NCBI GenBank assembly: GCA_019633425.1
Contig: WSUB01000131.1
Location: 1 to 64,000 of the forward strand
Origin: Tulasnella sp. 424
Taxonomy: Eukaryota; Basidiomycota; Agaricomycetes; Cantharellales; Tulasnellaceae
DNA length: 64,000 bases
Direction of reading: 5' to 3'
Shown here: in pieces, positions 43,877 to 54,203 of the stretch
Layout of the letters: every line of letters starts with the position of its first letter
Position numbering within the stretch: position 1 is the first letter of the stretch
Notes under the pieces: model-generated
What the model was told of the DNA's origin: nothing
Seen by the model: only the letters and a program-made list of their open reading frames with translations
Databases searched by the model: none
Made by a program: the position numbers and the translations under genes

Positions 43877-46640
43877 TTATGCAATAGTTCCAACATTCAA
43901 GGCAGATTCACCTTTTCCGGCAATAAGATTATCCACAACAGCTCTTGTTCCACTGGTGATGTACTTCGCACGAACGCCGTTTGCGATGAGAGGTTGCTTT
44001 AGCAGGAATTCTAACTCGCGTTTCAATGTGGCCGTGTCTTGCTTCTCTCTTTTCTTCTTTCGATGCGCCCCTTCATCCCCATCCTCGTCTTCGATGCTAT
44101 TGAGAGGGTGCTTGGTCAGCACAAACCGCGGGGAAGCTTGTTGAGAAAGGACCCACTGTACAAAGTCCGGATCAATCTCGACGTCGAGGTCCTTAGCAGC
44201 CTGTTTCAACCAGTTCTTCTCATGGTCGGCTTTGGTGTGCTTGTGTTCAACTGCATCAATACGCCTTGCGAGAGAAACCCGGTGCTTCAACTTGTCTACA
44301 ATGTCGAGGTCAAGTTGCAAATCCGGGATATCATCCTCTATTAATGTAATTCGAATCGGGCAATTAGAGGGTGTGCGACAGACGATGAAGGCAAGATAGA
44401 AACCACACCTCTTCCAAGACTCTGAAGGAGCAAGCGAATGGTTTTCCTCTCGTCCGGTCCCACAAGCAACAGACTAAATCCGGACTGTTTCGCGCGAGCC
44501 GTTCTTCCACTTCGATGCACATACACGTCTGCTGATCGAGGAACTTGGTAATGGATCACATGCTCAACCGAGGGGATGTCAAGTCCTCTAGCGGCTATGT
44601 CGGTCGCTATGAGGACCGAATTGGCCGTTGAGCGGAACCTGAATCGCGGGGCTCAGCGTGGCAGGAAACAGAATCATATAAGCTAAACGAACCGTTCCAA
44701 ACTTCTTAGACGTTGCTTCTGCTCCATCTTTGAATGGAGGATGAAGGCCTGGACTCCAAGGTGTTGAATTATGGGCTGTAGCCTGCGAATGCCGTCGATC
44801 GAACCCAAGAAGACGAGGGTTTTTCCAGGGTAGCGAAGCAGGAAATAGTACAAGTAAACGTCCTACGAGATGTTCAGCTACGATTTTAAGGTTGAAGAGG
44901 GCGTAAAAGTACCTTGTCCTGAATAGTACACTCGACTTTGCTTTCCTGTAGGGTCGAAACCACTCCTTTATCGGGGCTCAAATCCACCACAGCAGGTTCT
45001 GGGTCCCTGAAGTCGAGTCGCATCAAGAGGTCATCTGGAAATACAGGTTTTAGTATGGGTGCATCGCTTTGGCCGTAACGATTAACACGCACCGAGAGTC
45101 GACGATGCTTTCTGAGCACCCTTTCCTTTTGAGCTACGTTGTTTGCGTCTCTTCAAGTTGTGTTGGAGGTCTTTACTCAGAGTCGCGGAGAAGACCAGGG
45201 TTTGCATTGCCTCTGATCCCGCCGAGCTTTCGGCAGCCTCGGTCGGAAACTCTGGGTCTGTTGTTCGATCACTGATTAAAGAGCGTGGATGTCAGTAACC
45301 CTCTCAGTAGTATAGTAGAGCTAGAAATGTACCCTTCGCGCTCACGGAATGTTAGCTTGACGATTTGTTCGAGCTCCTTGAAGTGACCTGTTTCGATCAT
45401 CCGATCCGCCTCGTCTAGGACGAGGAACCGAACTTGGCGGATGGACTGAGCGAGGTCCTCATCCTTTTGGAGAAAGCGCAAAACGTATAGGGTTTAGTTG
45501 GGAACATGCCCCTGCAGCATCGTTAAGAAAAGCGTACCCACCTCGCCAATCAAATCCCACAGCCTCCCCGGAGTGGCAACCATGATATCCATCCCCCTCT
45601 TGATTACTCTCATTTGCTTGTGATCATCAATCCCTCCTACGATAGCACCGACACTGATCCTTGGTGGTGGTTTCGGCTGGCCAGGTTTCAGTTTTGCTTG
45701 TTCCTTTTCTTGAGATTTTGGATATAGGTTCGATCCGACGGCATTAAGATGGTCCGCTACTTGCATGGCTAACTCTCGGGTAGGAGTCAGGATAAGGGCG
45801 ACCAATGGGCGAGGATTTGGTTGAGGAGAGTTCGAGAGGATGTGGTTAAGGATGGGAAGGCCGAAGGCGAGGGTTTTGCCTGAACCCTGACAAACGTCTG
45901 GAATCAGCGACTTTTCACGAGAAGGTGAGAAGCATATCTCACAGTCTCTGCCACGCCAACAACATCTCTGCCCGCAAGGACAGTCGGAATGGCTTGCTTC
46001 TGGATCTCCGTCGGATCCTGGAAGCCCAGCTTGTGTATTGCCCGATTCAGGCAACCTTTTAGCTGAAGCGTTTCCCACTCGGGAAGCAGCTTCTTCGCTA
46101 GAATAGTCGGGCTACGTTAGCTGGGTAACATACGGGATAGATGCACGTACTGTTGAAATTATGGAAGCCGGGGGGATCTGCGGGGACGCCGGTCACTGTC
46201 GAATGGGGTCCGTCGGTACTCGTGTAAGTTTGAGAGGCCTGCCTTCGAGATTTGGTGTTGTCCTGTGTAATAGTTATTACGAGAGAGATAGAAGCAAAAC
46301 GGTCATATCTCACCTGGATATTATACGAGACCCGCTTTTTCGTCTCGTCAAGGTAGACGATGTCTACCCCGTCCACCTCCTCCAGACTCATTAAAGCTAC
46401 GTCTGAATCGAAGTTCGAGCTTTTGGGTCGCGTAAGGGCTTTCCATGGAAGATTATTCACTGTAGTCTCCTCCGCTTTCAGCTTGCGCCGCTTCGTCGAC
46501 CGGATGCCGAAGCCGTTCTCATCCTCTCCTAGGTGTGCGTCACGTTTGAAAGGGTCGGTGGAGAGAGATGTGTTGAGGAGTCTTTTCCGTTTTCTTAGCA
46601 ACTGTTTCGGTGGCTTTGCGTGTACCGTCACCACCTCCAT
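43877..46640 (-). CDS. MAK5: DEAD-box RNA helicase, MAK5/DDX24-like
   Basis: ATG at 46640; exons include 46640-46314, 46262-46151, 46097-45943, 45886-45542 and 45463-45333, all in frame; stop at 43877. A basic N-terminus ([15 protein letters not shown]) precedes WKAL. Helicase motifs follow: Q motif ([15 protein letters not shown]), [40 protein letters not shown], the domain-2 segment [33 protein letters not shown]. Insertions between motifs ([13 protein letters not shown] after motif Ia; [11 protein letters not shown] after SAT) are characteristic of MAK5/DDX24. That family acts in the nucleolus in 60S ribosomal subunit assembly. A Lys-rich C-terminal extension ends [11 protein letters not shown]. 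No lesions seen. Confidence 0.9.
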
Positions 46641-47466
46641 CGGGTTGAAAAGGCGAGAGGGGTGAGCAAACAGTCGGTGAAAATCGCCTGTGAAGGACGG
46701 CGTACCTGAGGTCGCCGATGTGACTGAAACGAGGGGATCGTGTTGCCCGCGGAGCGAAGCGAAAGAGATCGAAGCGTCAACTTCGATAAACTTCGAAGAG
46801 TCGAAGTCAATCGAAACGAAGTGCCGAAGTCCTCCGTCACATTCCGACTCTTGAGAGAAGTGAAGTTTTCAGAGATGGTAAAAAGGAGACCTCCGAAGCC
46901 GACTCGGCAGCGAAGGGTCCGAACGTCCCAGAACATTATGTAATTTCGAACCACTGGGGAGGGAAGGAGAGACAAGAACGAGTTGAATAAAGGCGGAACT
47001 TGGACCTGCAGGTTGGATATGTCAAGTGCGGTAGGCGGGAAGGCCGTGGAAGAGTGCGACCCTCCCTCCTAGGCGACCTCATCACTTCCCCATATCCTTC
47101 AGTGAGACCGACACGAATTCATGTAATGGTTTCTCGCCAAGCAACCAAATCAAGATGGTACAGAGTGTTGGGACAAGCCCCGTCGGCATCCCGGTCACGC
47201 GAGTAGGACGTCCGATTGTTTTCAGTCCATGACAAAACACTTCCACGGACAACGCCATTCCCTAACTTTGCGTATGACATTGACTCTGGCGTATAACCGG
47301 TGCTCTTGTACTTGTGATGGTCGTTCAAATGAGAATGAGGAGACGGTGGTGATAGGGTGCTAAGGGCTTCCATGTTGTCAATTTACGCAGTCGTAACGAG
47401 TTCTCCCCATTGACCGGCTAATCTTCAACGAGCACCAGTATTGAGGACCCCAACCCATGCCACTTC
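46641..47466. other. Intergenic with a TTCGAAG-rich block at 46760-46850
   Basis: Upstream of MAK5. Around 46740-46850, TCGAAG, CTTCGA and CGAAGT words recur about a dozen times in roughly 100 bp on both strands, making a palindrome-prone cluster. It may be a regulatory repeat or low-complexity sequence. The remaining interval (47000-47466) shows no supported gene. Confidence 0.4.
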
Positions 47467-48796
47467 TCATGATAGCGACTCGAAGTGCAGTGTCTGTTAA
47501 TTAGCAGAAGGTGTTAGACTTACCGCTTCGCACCGCTGTCTCAAGAAATGTGACTCACGGCGACTGTCCAGGCTTTCCCGAACTGTCCCAAGAAGGCCTC
47601 CTTATCGGCGGAAACAAGAATTTGGTAAATTAGAGTATGCCGAGGAACGTTGAAAGTTGCATCGCATTGGCCTATGGGTAGAGGAATTGATTAAGGGAAT
47701 TGCCCGAGCTTTAGGCGCATCAGCCCCAACTCACTTCCGTCAGTTCTCAGTAACATAGCCGTCATGTTACCATCATCTGTGATAGACCACGTGTGATTCC
47801 ATTGGGGCCCTAAACCCTCCGACGATTTCACCATCAAGGCATACCTGGCAAAAGGTGATCTTACGAAGGGGTTGCCGGTTCTATAGTCGCAAACTTACAT
47901 ATGCCTGTCCGTCGTCTGAGGACTTAAGGACCAATTTTTTGATTCTCCCTTGATATAAAGACTCTCGCCGCTCCCCTAATCATCTAGGGCATGAGCAGTA
48001 TAGGCTGTGAAGTAGCAGCCAAACATACCTTAAACCTGAGAGTTCGAGCCAAAGTGTCCACCTCAAATATAGTGGCTTCGCTAGAATCGGCTACAACAGC
48101 TCCGCGATTAAGGGTGCCGATATGAAAATATCCGTGTTTGTTGTGGGCCTCAGAATCAACCCGAATGCGACCGATTTTCACAGTCACAGCTGATGGTGGT
48201 GGAGCCGCAGGCGTAGCGCTCGACGGAGAACTGAAGATTGGGCGGTTATGACTCTCCTTGTCGGATCCGCTTTTGTACGTGAGGCCTACCTGACCAAAGC
48301 CGGCGCTGCGGAAGGTACGGTGGCTGGCGCCGGCGGACTTGCAGTAAATTCCTCCAAAATTGCGCGCCTCAGGGGCTTCCAATCGTTCTGAGTCTCTTCA
48401 TCCAACCTGTCATACCACCGGAGCGCCTTTCCTGAGAAGCATGGGAATGCAAACTCTGCCATCCAAGTATTGTCTTTTTGCCTCCCAGCTGCGTAAGCGC
48501 GCCTGTGCACCGCCTGGACGAATGCCTCAGCTTCTTTGGCACTCTCTCCAGTAAAATCGAGTTCACTATGTTCTCCTATGCTCAAAAAATACAGTTCGTA
48601 AGACCAACACGCAAGACAAGATCCGGATGGGCTCACCGCTTTGACTCGACATGGGGCGTCGTTGGACAAGAGGAACATACGGAGATATCGGTTCTAAGCC
48701 CCTTGTGTCGATGGCCCAGTGCGTCCAACCCTTGACTGGTTTGAAAACCTCAGTGACGGGTTCCGGGCTGAGCGAGTGGTTGATACGAATGTTCAC
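47467..48796 (-). CDS. Gag-like domain fused to an unassigned beta-rich domain (gene H)
   Basis: The stop at 47467 and five introns upstream all resolve in frame. The Gag-like domain (about 48330-48560) reads LDFTGESAKEAEAFV, FAFPCFSGKALRWYDRLDEE, NDWKPLRRAIL, clearly the same family as copies A and C. The Ala/Pro linker (PATPAAPPPSA type) follows. The zinc motif and ART domain are then replaced by about 170 residues of beta-strand-like sequence (KIGRIRVDSEA, YFHIGTLNRGAVV, ATIFEVDTLARTLRFK, SLYIKGES, YALMVKSSEGLG, WSITDDGNMTAMLL, WTVATLHFESLS). I do not recognise that domain; a lectin-like or beta-sandwich fold is a guess. An exon upstream (48570-48790; VNIRINHSLSPEPVTEV) fits, but no start codon was found. 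Confidence 0.65.
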
Positions 48797-50607
48797 CTTG
48801 CTCGTAAAAATAGCATCACAGTACCCACTCCCTGTGAAGCCATTGGGTCAAAGGTCGCGTTCCCAACGAGACGTGCATAGGGTATGTGTCGGAGTCTAGC
48901 TGTAACAACTTCTATTAGCCGAATTTCCCAAAAGCCCTCGGTCCGGCGAGCACGCTCTTGAGGCTCAAGTAGGTGATTTAGACTCTTGTACAATAGTGAA
49001 CCGAGCGAAGCTGAGCTATGCGCAAAAGAAACTCGTTAGGCTCGCCCTCCGCCCCTCTCTTCACACTCCGCCTTTTCTACAAATATCAAACTAGTCTTTC
49101 GTTAGGGCGAACTTAAAAGGGCAGCTGCGGGGAGTGGAGGGCTGGGTGCCTCCTTTCAACTTTGCAACTAAGCTGAGAATCACTAGTCCTGGCACTAGCG
49201 CTAAAGTCACGCCCTTGATTCAACGGGGTTTGCCAACTTTGGGCCTTCTCAACAACCACACCCTCCAGCTATAAATTACCATCAACCATCTTAAGGGGAG
49301 TTCCTTCTATCCGCCGCGGCCTTGGATTGCTGCAGCTATGCGTCGTGGTAGAGTAGACCCTTGCCACGGTTTTGCCACTGCGTGGGATGAGTTTACAAAG
49401 CCTACATTTTGATTCGATATAAGTACATAGCATTTCAAATATGTATTTGGTGGTTTTTGATGGGGAACACGGAGAAGTGACGAGGTCGCGTCGAGGGGAG
49501 GAGAAGGCGGGCTCTTCCAAGGCCGTCCCACCTACCGTACGTGATGGGCGTCGGCGAACCTCTTGAGACGTTCTTGGATGGCTGATTTGAGGTCAGTCCA
49601 TAATTTTCTGACCAAGACGCGTGCACTGCAGACTCTGAATCCAAAATAAAAACCGGGGAATAAAAATTCTATATATCTACAAGTCGACCAAAGAGACACT
49701 GATTGGAGACACGAACGACACGGACAACAACCTCAGGCTAATGTGGAAGAAAAGCAATGGAAAAGGGAAACATAAAATACAGAAACCGAGTAGGAGCGCA
49801 CCAAACGAAAGGAGCATCGACGTGCACGATTCAAGGATCCCCGAGCCAATTGAAGACGAGTGCCAATCCCAGCCAGAAAGGCCCTACCCACCGTTCACCA
49901 CCCAATCCAAGAAGCAATAGTCCATCGAAAACCATCCCCGACCAAAAAAGCAAACAACCAAAACTCACCGAGCCTCACGAAGAAAAGAACATCCAGCCGG
50001 CCTGATCTCACCATACCATGGGGGTTATCCCCGCTACACATGGCAGGGGACGTCCGTCTGTCCTACTCGCATTTACGAATAGCCAACAGAAGAACGCGCG
50101 CCAAGGTCGTTCGAAAGCCTTCCCTCGATAGGAAAGGGCGTCCGAAAGACCTCATCCACAGTCAGCGACTTCAGAATGCGCCGTAACTGCTCGCAAGTGC
50201 GGATCGATGGAGCCCTTGAGGGGTGAGGAGGATTTCTTTCCTCCGTCCCTCGGACTCTTCACCGTCCGCGCTCGCCGCTACGTGTTACGCTCTGGAACGC
50301 CGTACTGGGGGCTTCGATCAGGCGAACGAAAAGAAAATTACATACCAACTGGATGTTCCCATCGCCCGGAGAGCCGGGCTAATGGTTTTCCTGTGAGCGG
50401 TGAGGATGGGCTTGCTCTGTTGTTCGGTTTGACTCCGTTGAATCCTGCCTTGGATCGGGTAGGTCGAGCTGGAAGGGCGAGACGGGTTGGGAAAGGTGTT
50501 CATTATGGAGTGGTGGTTGATGGCGACAGGGTACCTTGAGTCGAAAGTGGTGCAGGGGCCCTTGAACGACGCTGAACAATTGACTAGTTAGTTGCCAGTG
50601 CTTAGGT
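48797..50607. other. Intergenic, no supported gene
   Basis: May include the first exon of gene H (48800-48990). Plus-strand frames at 49757-50186 are Lys/Pro/Ser-rich low complexity. Frames at 50207-50539 are antisense to the flank of the membrane-protein gene. Nothing else recognised. Confidence 0.35.
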
Positions 50608-51016
50608 TCAAGAAGGGAATGAAATACTCACCAGTGTCTTAAAGACCGCGACGCTCCCTAGCCCGTCTCTCCAAGCTGCCCAGCCGCGGCCGCAATTCCG
50701 CCCGAATTGCGCGAGCCTCTTCCGGAAGTAGAGGGCGGACCAACGTCGAGCGAAGGCTGAGGTATTGGTGGGATAACGCGGTGATATAGAGATAGAGGTC
50801 CAAGCTGCGAGGTGAGCCATCCGGGCCATGGAACTCGGGAGACTCGGGGCGAGAGTCGGGGAGAGGGATGTCAAATCCCGAAGCCGCAGCTTGAATCGAC
50901 TCCTCTTCATTGTTGTCGTTGTCGATATGCTGGACGATGTGGTAATGCTGGAATGGATAAAATTGGATCGACCAGTGAAGGCCGTTGCGGGTGGAACTAC
51001 AAGCCATGATGAGCAC
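50608..51016 (-). CDS. Possible C-terminal exon of the membrane protein
   Basis: Open frame with an acidic block (NDNNEEESIQAA) and an amphipathic helical C-terminus (LYLYITALSHQYLSLRSTLV, EEARAIRAELRPRLGSLERRARE). It follows directly on the same strand after the frame that stops at 51022, but I could not find an intron joining the two in frame. It may be the gene's last exon or a separate small gene. Confidence 0.35.
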
Positions 51017-51021
51017 CCCTT

Positions 51022-52724
51022 CTACCGAGTGAATGGAGGTGAAGGACGAGGAGGAGGATCCCGGTTGCCGCTTCCGGGAGACGTTTGGTTGGGCAGCCCG
51101 CTTGTGTGAGGGTAGTGGTTCCCCTGCTCGACGAACGACTTTGGGTTGCAGGGGGGCTCGAGACGATACCAGACCGTCTGAGCGGAAGAACCGTCGCGGG
51201 GTTGATGAGCGGGTGGAGAGAGGACATCGGACTGTGGGGAGCCAGCCTCGATCAAACGGCGGGTGGGGAAAGTAACGGTGCAGTTAGGCACTGCACGGTA
51301 GACGTGGTCCGCACGCGTAGAAACGGCCGAGGAAGATCTTGGTCCAGGATTGAGAACGATGGTGACGGTCCAGAAGGCCAGGTCATCGACCGCCTCGTAG
51401 TACATGATCACAAATCCTCCTGGCAAAACCAAGAGCGCAATGACAATGATCCATCGAGAGTTTGAGCCCTGAAGAGAACGTTGACGAGTAAGCCATTTGG
51501 CACGACAAGTGACCAGTCAAGAAAATAATTTACCTCTTGTCCTGAGCGAAGTTCCTGGTAGACGGCGACAGCTCCAGTACATGTGGTCGGGGTGCCCGGA
51601 ACCTGTTGACGAATGAAACTGGCAAAGTCGGTGGGCGTCGATCCGAGGAGGAAGCTCCGAGAGCCGGATAAGAGGCGGCGAGCAAATCGGTGGTTTGCCG
51701 GGGCCGACGCCCCCCCGATGCCAAAAGGATACTCGGTTGAAGCTTCCAAACTGTTCCGAGCAATGGACCTGGCAACGTTCATGGTGGGTGTAGATCCGAC
51801 GAGGCGGCTCCGGAAGTTGAATGCAAGGTGGTGAGGAAGTTGATCGAGCAATCGCATCGACCTGCCACCAATTACGACGATATTGTTGGCATTCTCGGTG
51901 TAGCGGTGGGGTTGGACGCTTCGTTGGGTTGTCTGGATGATTTCGTTCCTCACTAGAGACTCGACGGCGACGGAGTTGGCCAAGCTCGGGCTCGGTTGAG
52001 CCAAAGTAGCAGCCTGTGTAATAAACGATTGTCAGTCATCAAACTCGAAATGGCAGATAGAATAAGACGTACCGCTTTAGCCTCCAACCGACGTTCGTGA
52101 AGAACTCGCTTCCTCCAGATGGTCACTTTAATCGCAAGGAATAGAAGGGAGGAGAGGTAGACAATAGGCACTTCTTCGATCACCCTTCCGAAGTTGTGTC
52201 GCCACCAGTCACGAATGTAGTGCCATTCCCGATCAAGTCGGCGATGTTTGACGCTGGTGGTGAAGCTCCTGATGTTGGCGAGGGCCTGGCTGGTGGTGAT
52301 GCGGTATACGGTCGAGATTGAAACCGCCGGGTCTACATTGAAATTTTTCGATCGAGGGCACGCAGAGAGTCAGCGGTGATGGCCGGGAGAGAGCGAGAAA
52401 AGACGATCGAAGAAGCTGCACCGAAAAAGGAAACGAAGCGAAGCTCACCCTGATTGTTGTGGCCCAACGACTCCGTTAACATAGCACCCGCCAGACCAGT
52501 CGGTGGAATAGCGAGCCTCGGCTTGCCCATCTGTAATGTATAGAAATGCGTCAAAGCTGGGTCGGTGGTGAAGGTCCGAGTGGGTCGATTGACTGTAAGA
52601 GGGGAAAATCAGATAGGGTCGGGGAACGAAGCAGTATATCCTTACCCCCTCGTCCGGTCACGGCGAGGTCGAATAGGACTGGCCCGTAGGCAAGAACAAT
52701 AGCAATCATGGCGATAAATTTCAT
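51022..52724 (-). CDS. Multi-exon membrane protein of unknown function
   Basis: ATG at 52724 opens with a hydrophobic segment (MKFIAMIAIVLAYGPVLFDLAV), a signal anchor or signal peptide. Later exons give FTTDPALTHFYTLQMGKP, then a second hydrophobic span (VPIVYLSSLLFLAIKVTIW) followed by basic residues (RKRVLHERR). A soluble loop with SFIRQQVPGTPTTCTGAVAVY follows, then a third span (WIIVIALLVLPGGFVIMYY) and a Pro/Ser-rich tail. Introns with GTAAGG, GTGAGC, GTACGT and GTAAAT-type donors are visible. The family is not recognised. The topology suggests an integral membrane protein with large cytosolic or lumenal loops. The end is uncertain (see 50608-51016). Confidence 0.6.
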
Positions 52725-54203
52725 GATGAAGGTAAAGGGAGTGGCAACGGAGAGCGTCGATGGGGTGGCTAGTGGTTGCGACGGGGTTGGGGGGAAGTAG
52801 AGAGACCAGGATTCGAACCTCTGGCCTTATCCCGCCACAGCTTGCCCGCCTCCGTCATTTTTGAGACTGATGACCAAAGCCAAGACCATGACGCTTGCCA
52901 ACCTCATCATTACCAACACGACAGGCGTTACTTTCCAAGATTGCCCTTTACTTGCCCGCGCCGGCGTCATCAGTGAGTCGCGGCAACGAGGTAATATATA
53001 TAAATTGTGTGACCCAGCGAATCCGAATGCACGACTCTCCCTAAATCCGTAATGGATAGCTAACTATACCTGACAGAAACGCTCTACAGCGGCTCCATCT
53101 GGGTGTGACCAGACTCGCCGGGGCATAAAAATAAATTCTCTGGCTTGAGGGTTTGTTGTGTCCCCGAGCGTGGGTGTATCAAGCAAATAGAGCACCTCGG
53201 AAACGTCACCTGAAGTCTATACCAATAGCTTAGAGTCAAATGTGACTCAGAGAACTGGTTTAGTTTGAAGAATGATGCAGGATAGTATAGCACTGCAGGA
53301 GCCCAGCTTCCAAATCAAACACTTGAACTCGCTTGACGATAATACCCGTACTGAGTAGTGTTGGTCATAAATCAACAACCACCCAAGAAAATGTATATGA
53401 AATTCGGTAGATCAGTGACTGAGCAGGAGTGAAGGAGGCAGCTAAAAATAGGCCAGGGGCTATAACTCGTGGTATCAGAGATGCCCCCGCTGTCCTCGAC
53501 AACGGGAGCTCAAAAGAGGAAGATATAGGTATGTCCGCGTTTGGTATCTCGTGTAACGAAGGGATTACTGGCCAGTAGCTCGAACTTTTCTATGAGTTGA
53601 CTTGGTAGAGCCAAATAGAGTTTGGGCTTTCTTTCTAACAGTTGAAACTGGTTCCGAAACCTCGTCGCCGACGGGACCACCCACGCCTGGCCTCGGTTGT
53701 ATGGATGCCTACACAAGCTTGATCTGCTCACGTTTTGACCGTAACAAGGATTAGATGCGTTCAGAGAATTCGGAGTTGATTGCGTCCCAGGTTAATCTGT
53801 TCAAGTCGACAATAATATTCAAGTTGAAGCTTTCGCTTCGCCGTTTGGTCCAACGAGGTTTTCTCCTTATTAGGCTAGTTCCCTCCAAACCATCAAAGCT
53901 AGACGAGATGGAGTGTCTAGCGTGATCGGACGAGAGAACTACTATAAATATTAGTGCCAGTAGTTGTCGTCTAGCGGGTGGTCGATGTTCTTGGAGTCGG
54001 TGTAATATGGTCGTGCTCGGGTGACCCCTGACCCTCGCGACACCCCTCCCTGCGGCGGGGTGTTGCACGCTGTTGCGGTAGAGTCGGCAGGCAGGGTCGC
54101 ATAGAAAACGAGCTCTTCCACGGCCTTCCCGTTTACCGCAGTCAACTAAAGTCTATAAACAGATTTTACTCGGACTTAATAATACAGGAGGATAGGGCCC
54201 GGA
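52725..54203. other. Intergenic; contains a tRNA-like word
   Basis: A GGTTCGAATCC word on the minus strand at about 52808-52826 resembles a tRNA T-loop, but T-stem pairing fails beyond three pairs and no matching acceptor stem exists. Other frames (53084-53293, 53510-53731, 53751-54145) have no features. Confidence 0.4.

Noticed and set aside
49757..50186. Lys/Pro-rich plus-strand ORFs
   Set aside because: Low-complexity composition without supporting exons or homology.
52800..52860. Minus-strand GGTTCGAATCC word suggesting a tRNA T-arm
   Set aside because: Only three T-stem pairs form, the acceptor 3' strand would need AGAGAGA upstream and none is present, and no anticodon or D arm can be drawn.
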